Of a stretch of 64,000 bases of DNA, positions 47,948 to 57,950 are shown in pieces (within the stretch, counting starts at the first letter, position 1; each line of letters opens with the position of its first letter). The stretch is from Notholithocarpus densiflorus. Its lineage: Eukaryota; Streptophyta; Magnoliopsida; Fagales; Fagaceae. The stretch covers positions 2,666,001 to 2,730,000 of the forward strand of contig JARYZH020000051.1 in assembly GCA_030021035.2 (NCBI GenBank). Direction: 5' to 3'. The notes below the pieces were generated by a model. That model was given only the letters and a program-made list of their open reading frames with translations. It made no database searches and was not told the DNA's origin. A program made the translations under genes and the position numbers.

Positions 47948-48682
47948 GCAAAACGCACCGTTTTAATCTCAATTTTTCAATCTCAACTTACCGAAACGGC
48001 CGAAATCGTTAGAGCACAATCACAGATGGCACCACCAAGCTCTGCTAATCTGCATCTTGGATTCTTTCTGGACAAAAAATTAGAGCACCACCACAGTTCT
48101 TCTTCATCCTCTCTCTCTCTCCCTGCTGATCTGCTTTGCTTTTTATTTTTTCTTCTGTTCTTTACTTCTGCGTTCAGTCCACCAGTGCTGATGTCCTATT
48201 TTTTTAATCTTGTTGTTGTAAGGTCACTGTGCTAATGTCCTTTTTTTTAATCTTGTTGTTGTAAGGTCAGATGAGTGCGTGGTCAGAGGGACCCACCCTA
48301 ATAACTTTGTTTCTCTGGTTTTTATTAATATACCTCTACCTTTTTCTGTCAAATTTTTTTTTTAATATATAAAAAGAAAAATTATTGATAATTTTATTTC
48401 TAATTTGATACTTGACAATTCCCTCTTAAAGAATATAGATTACAATTTTGAATAAAAATATTTAACTTTTTATATTATCTCTAGTTTTTTATATATTTAG
48501 ATTACAAGGCTATAGTAATGTAGTTTTTAAGAATATTTTAATAGTAAAATTTATAAAAAATATAAATAAAAATATTTTTAATAATTTTTTAATTGCCGCA
48601 CCCGCACCCGCACCCTCTTTTTTCAAAAATTGCCGAGTCCCGCACCCGCACCCGAATCCTGAAATGCACCCGTGCTTCTTAG
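47662..48682. mobile_element. hAT-type nonautonomous element
   Basis: Flanked by an exact 8-bp GTTATTAC (47654-47661 and 48683-48690). The ends CTGGGATGCACGG and, reversed, CTAAGAAGCACGG agree at 10 of 13. GC-rich left part, A run (47908-47945), CCGCACCCGCACC repeats at the right. The ORFs inside are low-complexity and not genes. Confidence 0.8.
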
Positions 48683-48832
48683 GTTATTACAGTTGAAGGT
48701 TGCATTTCTAGTTGAAAATGGCCTTTTAGATCCCTTGACCTAAAGGAAGTCATTTGGTTGTTCTTTTTTATTTTACTTTGTTCTAATTGTTTGTCATGAA
48801 TTAATTACAGGGAAATCCTAAAAAGCTCAGGA

Positions 48833-49080
48833 ATGAGATTTCTTGTGCTTATCCTTGCTCTCCTGATGATGGTGAGCTCTTCCCTGGCCACAAGTAGAAA
48901 AAAATTTGATGGTCAAAATGCTGGAGGAAGAGCATCGGAAACTAAACTAATTGAGGAAGAGAATGTCAATGTTGGGCACGTACTGTGGAAGCAGTTTGAA
49001 TATATAATCACCGTCAAATCCCTAGGTATGAGTTTGACAAATATATTGGCAGTGACAGTAGTGGGAATGTGGTGGCCTAA
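48833..49080 (+). pseudogene. Type A peptide gene 3, frameshifted relic
   Basis: The start MRFLVLILALLMMVSSSLA is a good signal peptide and a leader-intron acceptor (TTACAG at 48810) lies 22 bases before the ATG, as in A1 and A2. The frame follows the A pattern to EEENVNVG (compare DDEKVDVG). Relative to A2 there are then two extra stretches of about four bases each, which moves the frame. The core survives in the shifted frame: NHRQIPRYEF at 49006-49035, then DKYIGSDSSGN and a stop at 49080. In the open frame the product would read on to 49186 with an unrelated tail. Best called a pseudogene, unless splicing restores it. Confidence 0.7.
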
Positions 49081-49899
49081 AATTCAGATATTAAGTTTAG
49101 GCCGAGTTCTATATACATATTATATATGGCCTATATACATATTATATATGGCCTGCCATATGTGGGTTAAACGATCTTTGTTCTAAATCATATTAGTTTG
49201 CTTGTGATTAAGTTTTAGTATCAACCTATTAATATTGCAGTATTTATGCTCCGTAGTTATGTATATAGCACATTCTTCGTTTTGTCATGAGTCAAATGCG
49301 TCGAGTTTCATATATATTATTCATCCATGCAAAGCTAGAGACAACATTTAATGAGCAGATCTTGGCCAAGTGCTTAAGGTAGTGAGCCAACAAAAAAGCT
49401 AGCGATAAACACTGGGAAAGGCCTAGACTAAGATCCATGGGGTGTAAAGAATCATAGAAACAAAAGTATATACACTCTTTAAGATAAAGAGAAGTACATC
49501 ATAATATATAACCACACTACTTGCTTTTCACAACCAACTGACAGGGATGTGTGAGAATGGATCCATGTTCCTTCACTGTATGAGTTCTATCACTTATATT
49601 TTGTACCCTATGTGACCTTTGACTATGTCTTAAGCAAATGATCTACAACTGGTACTTAGCATATTGCCCTTGGCATTGATTGATTCAGGCTAAAGGGGGC
49701 AAGACAAGGAAAGTGGATGATCCAAAGTTGAGTGGCATGAGGGTGAAAAAGAGTCAATCTAGTAACACGTCCTGATTATGCAAGTACTTCCATGAGATTC
49801 ATGTCGACTTTGGAAGTTAGGATATGAATTTACATACAAGATTGTGTCTTAGAAGTTGAGCATTGTTCTTGTAAAGTTGTGATTTACAACTATGTGTTT
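49081..49899. other. Flank of the A relic, no gene
   Basis: Contains a short tandem duplication (TATATACATATTATATATGG twice near 49110-49150). Otherwise no feature recognised. Confidence 0.4.
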
Positions 49900-50908
49900 T
49901 GTTGGCTTTAATTCCTTGCCAAATTTGATTGTAATTCTATTTCAATCTTTTGTACCCTGTATTTATTGTGGGATTTAATTGTAAGGGTTGTGTGATAGAG
50001 AGAGAGTGTGTGAAGACTCAAGCAATTAAAGACTGAAGAGTTTTCGCAGGTATCTCGCGACTAAGCATCCCGCGAAGTGACTCATGTGACTTGCACATGC
50101 TGGAATGCGAAGAGTCAAGACAGGATGGAGACAGCTGTGTCTCGCGAGTATCTCGCGGGTAAGGCCTTCCCATGAGACACCTGCAAGACATTCTGTTCTG
50201 CCAGACTGTACTATCTGATACACACTTTCTGTACCCACACTATATATACCCACATTACCCACAAATGTTAAAGAGTGTTTTTGAGAGAAAACTCTAGCCA
50301 AACACCTTGAGAGTTAGAGATTGTTATACCCACAATCCTCTACATAATAACTTGTGGATTTTCCTCAACTCCTACCTCTCCATTTCCATACTATTGAGAA
50401 GTTGATAGTTCAAACACTTACCACGCCCTTTCAGAGTGTCAAGTGATAGTTTGGAGCTACTGGGAAGTATTGGAAGAAGCCAAAGATGGCAGATGCAACA
50501 TGGAGCTTGTTGCGAGATCCGGAGAACTAGACAAGACACGGTTCCGAGAAGCCTTGTTGGAGTAGGAGTTTGGAGGGCTTAGGTACATCGAGTAAATTAG
50601 GCTTGAAGAGTCTCTTGCTAACCCATGTATCCCAACTAATTGTCTAGTGGATCGATTACCACTTGGAGGGCGGCGGAGAGGTTTTACGCCGAGTACTTCG
50701 GTTTCCTCTTTGATAACACATCGGCGTGTTATCTTATATTTCCATCTTTCTTCCCTACTCTTTTACATTCCATTTTACTGCTGTGTTATCTTGATTATGG
50801 ATTAGAGTAGCTTGTTTGTTTATCCGCTCGCATTTACACTATTCCGCACTTAGTATTAAGTTAGCGTAAAATTAATCGAGCCGTAACTTTAATTTGGGGG
50901 TCTAAACA
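49900..50908. mobile_element. Probable solo LTR
   Basis: Starts TGTTGGCTTTAATTCC and ends GGGGGTCTAAACA. It contains TCTCGCGAG words and a typical LTR end region with TATA (50250). No clean target duplication could be read, so the borders are approximate. Confidence 0.45.
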
Positions 50909-51054
50909 GCTCTTGTGTTTTCAACACATTTTCGAGCTTTCAGTCCTAAGTTTGTTAGACTCATGAGGGATCAAATAAGGATGCTCTATCCAATGTGATC
51001 AAATGGGTGTGGGGTATAATAAGCCATTTAAATTTTAAATCTCTCTAGGGTGAC

Positions 51055-51345
51055 AATATGTCATTTTTTATGAAGATTGGTTATAGTATCCTTACCGTAC
51101 ATGTTTGGCTTGTTGGTGGCACAAACTGTTTTTCATTGTATGTGTCGAACAAGTTACTAGAGTAGATCAAAGATATACCCCTTAAATGACGTGCCCATCA
51201 TTACGTGGACAAATGGAAAAATGTTGTGGCAAGTGGAACATGTGCTTAGTCTCAATAGATATCCACGCGTGGACAACCCACCACCATTACCTAAAACTAG
51301 CTAGGGTTTATTGTAAGAGGTTATTTAAGCACACTTGTCTAAACA
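51055..51345 (+). promoter_or_regulatory. Promoter-like module, copy 3 (decayed)
   Basis: Matches 27460-27740 and 37010-37260 (GAAGATTGGTTATAGT, TGCCCATCAT, TAGGGTTTATTGTA at 51302, TTATTTAAGCACACTTG). The ATG frame of copy 2 is gone. It marks the A-B spacer of unit 3. Confidence 0.4.
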
Positions 51346-51369
51346 AAATAACAGTAATTATGCTTTTAG

Positions 51370-51949
51370 TTACATCAAAAGGCAATGTAACAGGTAATTC
51401 TCCGTGTGCTTGATTGAAAGTTTTGTTTTTACTAGCTAATTCCACCTAAGGTGGAATCTTCCTATTTTCAGTGAATCAATGCCAATGCTAACCAACGAAA
51501 TTACGAAAATTTTCAACTTCATCATTCTAATTGTTTTAAAAATAATTTAACTCAATTATATGGACACCCCACTTAATTTTGCCTCTTTTGGTGGAGACTC
51601 TATATATCAATAAATTTATTATATTAACAACATGCCTATCACAGAAACCCAACAGGCCTCTATAAATTGCTTAAACTTCTTCCTCCACCGTAATAAGGTC
51701 CCAAAGCATTTTACCCTCTAGTTGGGTAAGTAAATACTCTGCACTACTTCCAGAAAATATAGAAATATATTTAAAAAGTATTGTTTATCTTTTTTTTTTC
51801 TTTTTCTTTTTTCCTTTTGCTAGTTAATTATATATTCTGGTTCCTTAATTACTTAAGAATAATAATAATGTTTCTTCCTCTTCTTTTCTTTCTTTTTTTA
51901 ATCTTTTGAATTTTTGGGTTTTGAATGGCAGTGATAGTAAAAGTTGAAG
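51370..51949 (+). promoter_or_regulatory. Promoter and 5'UTR of B gene 3
   Basis: Collinear with the other B promoters: palindrome ATTCCACC, three bases, GGTGGAAT (51439-51457), TATA box CTATAAATTG near 51660, leader intron 51726-51931 (GTAAGT ... TGGCAG). Confidence 0.7.
51726..51931 (+). other. 5'UTR intron of B gene 3
   Basis: Donor GTAAGT, acceptor TGGCAG. Slightly longer than in B1 and B2 through a T-rich stretch. Confidence 0.65.
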
Positions 51950-52249
51950 ATGAGGTTTCTAGCACTGGCTTTAGTCTTGATGATGGTGAGCTCTTGTTTG
52001 GCCACAAATAGGAAAACTTTGACGGTTGAAAGGCATGAGCAAGAGCAGCAGCTGCTAATCAATCAGGACATAAGCAATCCAAACGATAATAATGATCACC
52101 ACACCATGCCTAGACAAGATTCCTCTCCTTATAAGAATGACAATGGAAATAGCGGTGTAGCTAAACCATATGACAAGGGAAATAGCGGTTATCCTAATTC
52201 ATATGAATATGAAAGGAGCGGTCCATCTAAACCTGGAACTGGAAATTAG
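51950..52249 (+). CDS. Small secreted peptide precursor, type B, copy 3, with expanded tail
   Basis: 99 residues from the ATG at 51950, which aligns with the other family starts; a TTG-initiated reading two codons earlier is not needed. Signal peptide 1-18 as in B2. The core is altered: HHTMPRQDSSPY (50-61), with Met for Ile and Ser for the conserved Phe. The tail carries three 11-residue repeats, DNGNSGVAKPY, DKGNSGYPNSY and EYERSGPSKPG (64-96; 33-bp repeats in DNA), then TGN. The last repeat, SGPSKPGTGN, is loosely like the SGPS-type ends of PIP/IDA-class plant peptides; this is inference. The gene may be gaining a new C-terminal product. Intact promoter and leader intron. Confidence 0.75.
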   Translation: MRFLALALVLMMVSSCLATNRKTLTVERHEQEQQLLINQDISNPNDNNDHHTMPRQDSSPYKNDNGNSGVAKPYDKGNSGYPNSYEYERSGPSKPGTGN

Positions 52250-52404
52250 TGTCGCTAAACCAACGGTTCCAGTGCATAATTGAACTATTAGAAGCCCATG
52301 TACGGCGCGTATACGTTGGGTTTCGGTGGTATAAATAACCATATAACTTTGTTTGGAATATGTTTAGTCATTGCTTAGTTTTACTCACGTATAATTAATG
52401 GAAG

Positions 52405-52709
52405 TGTTAGAAATAAAATCTGATTAGAATGTGTAAACTTTGGGGAATGAAAAAGTTACTTGGGATGTGTAAATGGTGAAATGTATTAAGCCTATAGGGG
52501 ATATGTATATCCATAAGTGTACTCATTATTACAACCTTATCTTATAAACTCTACAAGCATTCTAAGGTCCTATATATATGCAGGATTACTTTACTGTTAT
52601 TATACAGATTTAAGAGAGATCAAAAGAATTGTGGATAACCACTTGAATATAAGAGTTTATCAATATATATTTCTTGTTTCTTTTACTTTGTTTCTATCAT
52701 TTCACAATA
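52405..52709 (+). repeat. 5' LTR of copia element
   Basis: 305 bp. It is followed at 52710 by CGTTATCAGCACGAGC, a probable primer-binding site that differs from the usual TGGTATCAGAGC and may pair with an internal tRNA part. Confidence 0.8.
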
Positions 52710-53131
52710 CGTTATCAGCACGAGCTTCTACCCAATTTGTGAAAGGAAGTTGTCCTCCCATTGTTCTTCAACCATCAAAGATTACTTATGTAATTCTCTC
52801 AACTCACTGTAAGTCTTTTTTTTAAGAAATTAGTAATTATCCTATTTGTTTGTTTTTACGTTTTATGCTCATAATTTTAGTGATTTTTAATTGATTATAT
52901 TGTCATGAGATTCACGTTATTCTATTATTATATATTGTGAGATTCACGTTTATTTAGTTATGGTTAGTAATATATTGTTATATATTACGTGTACTGATAA
53001 TCTTCAAAAATGCAAGTATTGTCTCATTACAATTAAATTTGAACATGTATATGTAGTACTGATTCATTAAAATTGTGTATGAAAAAAAAATTAGTTATTT
53101 AATTTCTTTTGTAATTATATATTTGATATAG

Positions 53132-53850
53132 ATGTCAAACCTTACAAAGTTTAAATTTGTTGCCCTTGACATCTTAGGCAATAATTTCTTATCATGGATC
53201 CTTGATACTAAGATTCATCTAGAAGCAATGAATCTTGATGAGATCTATGTTGATGTAATAAATCCTGAAGATATTATTATGACAATAGAGTATCCTAGAA
53301 GGATCGTTCAAAAGCAATAATTTTTATTTGTTATTATTTACATAAAAACTGAGTACTTTAATATAAAAGTCCCCTTAGGAGAATTATAAGTTCTAGAAGA
53401 ACTTGATCATCCTAAAAGCTCAGTATGATGTGCACTTAAAGTTGCAATAAACTAAAGGTGCAAGTGAGTTAATCTAGTACTTTTAAATCGGCCCACAATT
53501 AAAATTGTATAATAGAAGACATATATATTATGTTTCAAATGTGCTCCTGCAGTAGCAATATTGAACGCATATGTTCATAAAGTGTTATGAACTAATGTTT
53601 TATCTTCTAGAGGCTGAACAAAATAATGAGCTGTTGCTGAAAACCATCAAAGGGCCATGAAAATAAGTGTTATAGGTGTGGTATGGAAGGTGATTGGTCA
53701 TGTACCAGTGGTACTCCTAAACATTTGGTAGATTTGTACCAAGCCTTTATAAAAGAAAAGGGAAAGGGAATTGGAACAAACTTTGCTAATCATAATGATC
53801 CTGAAGATCCTATGAATTATGTTGATTTTTCCAAATGGAATGGATATGAC
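53132..53850 (+). pseudogene. Copia gag
   Basis: Starts MSNLTKFKFVALDI and has FLSWILDTKIHLEAMNL, a copia gag start. Stop after 62 codons at 53318. A degraded zinc knuckle lies at 53668-53703 (CYRCGMEGDWSC), where the His of CX2CX4HX4C is replaced by Asp, so nucleic acid binding is probably lost. PKHLVDLYQAF follows. Confidence 0.7.
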
Positions 53851-53904
53851 TCATCTTGATGCCTCTGATTTCTTTGAGGATGTTGATGGAAAATTTGATA
53901 ATTT

Positions 53905-54082
53905 GATTGGTGACGGAAATGTCCATACCAATTCATTATTTTCTTTTATTATATTATCATATTCTAATAAGTATGATTGGTGATGGAAATATCCATACCA
54001 ATTCATTATTTTCTTTTATTATATTATCATATTCTAATAAGTATGATTGGTGATGGAAATATCCATACCAATTAATTATTTT
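53905..54082 (+). repeat. 70-bp tandem triplication
   Basis: The unit GATTGGTGA.GGAAAT.TCC starts at 53905, 53975 and 54045; the last copy is partial. It lies between gag and protease and disrupts the polyprotein. Confidence 0.85.
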
Positions 54083-54131
54083 TCTTTCATTATATTAAAG
54101 TTTAATTTATGTTTTGCATATGTGAAGATGC

Positions 54132-55858
54132 ATGGGTCATACTAGTAAAATCAATTCCAAGATGAATAGAGAAGATTTTTGTCTAGCAGACAGTGCAACA
54201 ACTCATACGATCCTTAAAGATAAAAAATATTTTAAAATTTTAAAATTATGCAAAGTCAATGTCAATACCATATCAGGTTCATCAAACTTAATTAAAGGCT
54301 CTGGAAGAGCAATTATCATATTGCCAAGGGCACAAAACTTGATGCTTTGTATTCTTCTAAATCAAGCAGAAATTTACTCAGCTTTAAGGATATACGTTAT
54401 AATGGTTATCATATTGAAACTAATAACGAAGGCAGTGAAGAATTTCTTTATATTACTTCAATAGTATCGGGCCAGAAGCTCATATTAGAAAAACTGTCTA
54501 TTTTTTCTTCTGGGTTATATTATACTACAATGAGAACAGTTGAAACAAATGTTGCAATACACCAAAAGTGTTTGGACCTAAAGGTTTTTATGCTTTGGCA
54601 TGATCATCTTGGACATTCAGGATTAATAATGATGCGTAGAATTATTGAAAACTCTCACGGACATCCCTTAAAGAACCAGAAGATTCTTTTATCTAGTGAT
54701 TGTCCATGTAGTGCATGTTCTCAAGGTAAATTAATTACCAAACCATCACATTCAAAGATTGTTGTTGAGTGTCCATCTTTCTTAAAAAGAATTCAGGGTG
54801 ATATATGTGGACCAATACACCCACCTTGTGGTCTATTCAAGTATTTTATGGTTTTAATTGATGCATCAACCAGATGGTCACATGTATGTTTACTTTCTAC
54901 TAGAAATGTTGCATTTGCTAGGCTTCTTGCTCAAATAATTAGGTTGCGAGCACAATTTCCTAATTATCCAATTAGGAAAAAAATTTTAGATAATGCTGGT
55001 GAATTCACATCTCAAGCTTTTAATGACTATTGCATGTCAATTGGAATTGATGTTGAGCATCCTGTTGCCCATACACATACTCAAAATGGTTTAGTCAAAT
55101 CACTTATCAAGAGACTTCAAATTATTGCTCGACCTTTACTTATGAAATCAAAATTACCAGTTTCTACTTGGGGTCATGTTATTTTACATGTTACATTATT
55201 AGTTCGCATTAGGCCAACTGCTTATCATAAATTCTCACCATTGCAACTTGTACTTGGCCAACAACCAAATATTTTTCACTTGCGCACATTTGGTTGTGAT
55301 GTATATGTACCTATTGCACCCCCACAACGCACTAAGATGGGTCCTCAACGTAGACTTGGAATTTATACGGGTTTTGATTCCCCATCTATCATTAGATATC
55401 TTGAACCTCTAACTGGTGATGTTTTTAAGGCACATTTTGAGGATTGTCATTTTAATGAAACAATCTTCCCACCATTAGGGGGAGAAAAGTTGTTGCCTGA
55501 AGCACGACGTGAGATTACTTGGAATGTTTCGACATTATCTCATCTTGATCCTCGTACAAATCAATGTGAACTGAAAGTTCAAAGGATTATTCATTTGCAA
55601 GGAATTGCAAATCAATTACCAGATGTATTCACCGACAATAAGAAAATAGTGAAATCTCACATTCCAGCTGCTAATACTCCAGTACGGATTGAAGTCCCTA
55701 TAGGACAATCAGTTAATACAACAGCAAATGAATCAAAGCCACACTTGAAGCGTGGAAGACCTGTCGGTGTTAAAGATAAAATTCCCCGAAAGAGAAAAGT
55801 ACAAGAAAAACAAGTTGCAGCCCATAAGGAGGCTATACCCAAGAAACAGGTTACATAA
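54132..55858 (+). pseudogene. Copia protease and integrase
   Basis: 54132-54464 has the protease site DSATTH. A frame change leads to the 503-residue frame at 54347-55858: GAG-pre-integrase zinc region (MLWHDHLGHSG ... CPCSACSQGK), integrase core with D in IQGDICGP and D in ILDNAGEF, and the later NGLVKSLIKRLQ where the catalytic Glu would be expected (VE/AE to VK), so the enzyme is probably dead. Then the C-terminal FGCDVYVPIAPP and GIYTGFDSPS region and a basic stretch. It ends at TAA 55856. Confidence 0.8.
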
Positions 55859-57665
55859 ATAATTGATCTATCCAAAACTTATGAACAAAAATATCCTGAA
55901 AATAAACCTCTTGAAGAGTTATCCCCTGAAGAGGATCAGATACCTGAAAATAACGAGATCTCGATACATTATGTACATACAGGAGAAATATGGGATAGAA
56001 ATAAAATCGTTGTCGACAACATATTTTCATATAAAGTTGCTCTTGATATTACCAAAAGTAATGATAATGAATATGAACCACAAACCGTTGATGAATGTCA
56101 ACGTAGAAATGATTGGCCAATGTGGAAAGAGGTGATTCAAGCAGAATTAAATTCACTAAGTAAATGAGAAGTTTTTGGACCTGTAGTCCGAACACCTAAA
56201 GGTGCAATGCCTGTTGGATACAAATAGGTATTTGTACGTAAACGAAATGAGAAAAATAAAATTATAAGGTACAAAGCGCGACTTGTAGCACAAGATTTCT
56301 CGCAGAGACCTGGTATTGATTATGAAGAAACATATGCTCCTGTAATGGACGCAATTACATTCAGATTTTTAATTAGCTTGATAGCAAAAGAAAATTTGGA
56401 TATGCGATTAATGAATGTTGTTACAGCATATCTGTATAAATCATTAGATAATGATATCTACATGAAAATCCCTGAAGGATATAAAATGTCTGAAACATAT
56501 AATCCTACATCCCGAAATATGTATTCTATCAAGGTACAAAGATCCTTATATAGGTTAAAGCAATCCAGACGCATGTGGTATAATCGCCTTAGTGAATATC
56601 TTTTGAAAGAAGGATTTGAGAATAATCCAATTTGTCCATGTGTTTTTATTAAAAAATCTGAATCCGGATTTGCTATTGTTGCAGTATATGTTGATGATTT
56701 AAAATTTTGTAGGGACTCCAGAAGAGTTAACAAAAACAGCAATTGTTTAAAAAATGAATTTGAGATGAAAGATCTTGGTAAGACAAAATTTTGTCTTGGC
56801 CTGCGAATTGAACATCTTCCAAATGGAATTCTTGTTCATCAATCAACGAACACAGAACAAGTCCTGAAGCAATTTTACATGGATAAAGCTAATCCTTTGA
56901 GCACTCCAATGGTGGGTCAGTCACTTGATGTCAAGAAAGATCTGTTTCGACCACAAGAAGATGATGAAGAAACTCTTGGTCCTGAAGTACCATATCTTAG
57001 TGCAATTGGTGCTTTGATGTATCTTGCAAATTACACATGACCTAATATAGCATTTGTAGTTTACTTACTAGCAAGGTATAGTTCTACACCAACTCGAAGA
57101 CATTGGAATGGAATTAAGCATATTTTATGTTATCTTCGTGGGACTACTGATTTGGGATTATTTTATCCAAATGGATCAAAACCACAGTTAGTTGGATATG
57201 CTGATGCAGGTTACCTTTCTGATCCACACAAAAGCCGATCACAAATAGGATATTTATTTACTTATGGAAATACTGCTATTTCATGGAGATCTGTTAAGCA
57301 AACAATTTCTGCTACTTCCTCAAATCATGCAGAGATTATTGCAATTCATGAAGCGAGTCATGAATGTGTTTGGTTGAGATCAGTAATTCAACATATTCGT
57401 GAAAACTGTGGATTATCATCAATCATAAATAGTCCAACGATATTATACGAAGATAATGTCGCTTGTATCATTCAAATTAGGGGAGGCTTTATCAAGGGTG
57501 ATAGAAACAAGCATATTGCACCAAATTTTTTTTATACACATGAGCTCCAGAAGAGTGGCGATATTGATGTTAAGCAGATATGATCATGTGATAATTTGGC
57601 CGATATGTTCATTAAGCCATTACCAACTGCGAATTTTAAGAAGATGGTGCACAACATAGGTATGC
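55859..57665 (+). pseudogene. Copia reverse transcriptase and RNase H
   Basis: Decayed linker, then RT (56200-57040): RYKARLVAQDFSQRPG, VVTAYLYKSLDNDIYMKIPEGY, LYRLKQSRRMWYNRL and the catalytic YVDD at about 56688. RNase H at 57152-57583: GYADAGYLSDPHKSRSQIGY, AISWRSVKQ and HAEIIAIHEASHE. In-frame stops include TGA at 56164, TAG near 56225, TGA at 57038 and TGA near 57581. Several can come from CGA or TGG by C-to-T change, fitting methylation-driven decay. Confidence 0.8.
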
Positions 57666-57941
57666 GTCGACTTAAGAATATGAGTACCATGAACAATGGA
57701 AATTCTATGTACTCATGAGAGGGAGTAAATTTTCTAAAGGATGTGTGCTGATTGTACTCCTTTTCCTTCGCTAAGGTTTTTTCTCACTGGGTTTTCATTT
57801 GCAAGGTTTTAATGAGGCAATCCAAAGGCACTAGAAGTTATACAAAAATATTGTACTCTTTTTCCTTAGCCAAAATTTTTTCCCACAGGGTTTTTATTTG
57901 GCAAGGTTTTAACGAGGCATTTTCTTAGAAAATGGTCATCC

Positions 57942-57950
57942 AAGGGGGAG
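57942..57950 (+). other. Polypurine tract of copia element
   Basis: AAGGGGGAG directly before the 3' LTR start TGTTAGAAAT. Confidence 0.75.

Noticed and set aside
47530..48235. ORFs with poly-Phe or poly-Lys runs
   Set aside because: They read through T and A homopolymers inside a hAT element; no conserved sequence.
49540..49900. Possible extra gene between A3 and the probable LTR
   Set aside because: No open frame with start, signal peptide or domain.
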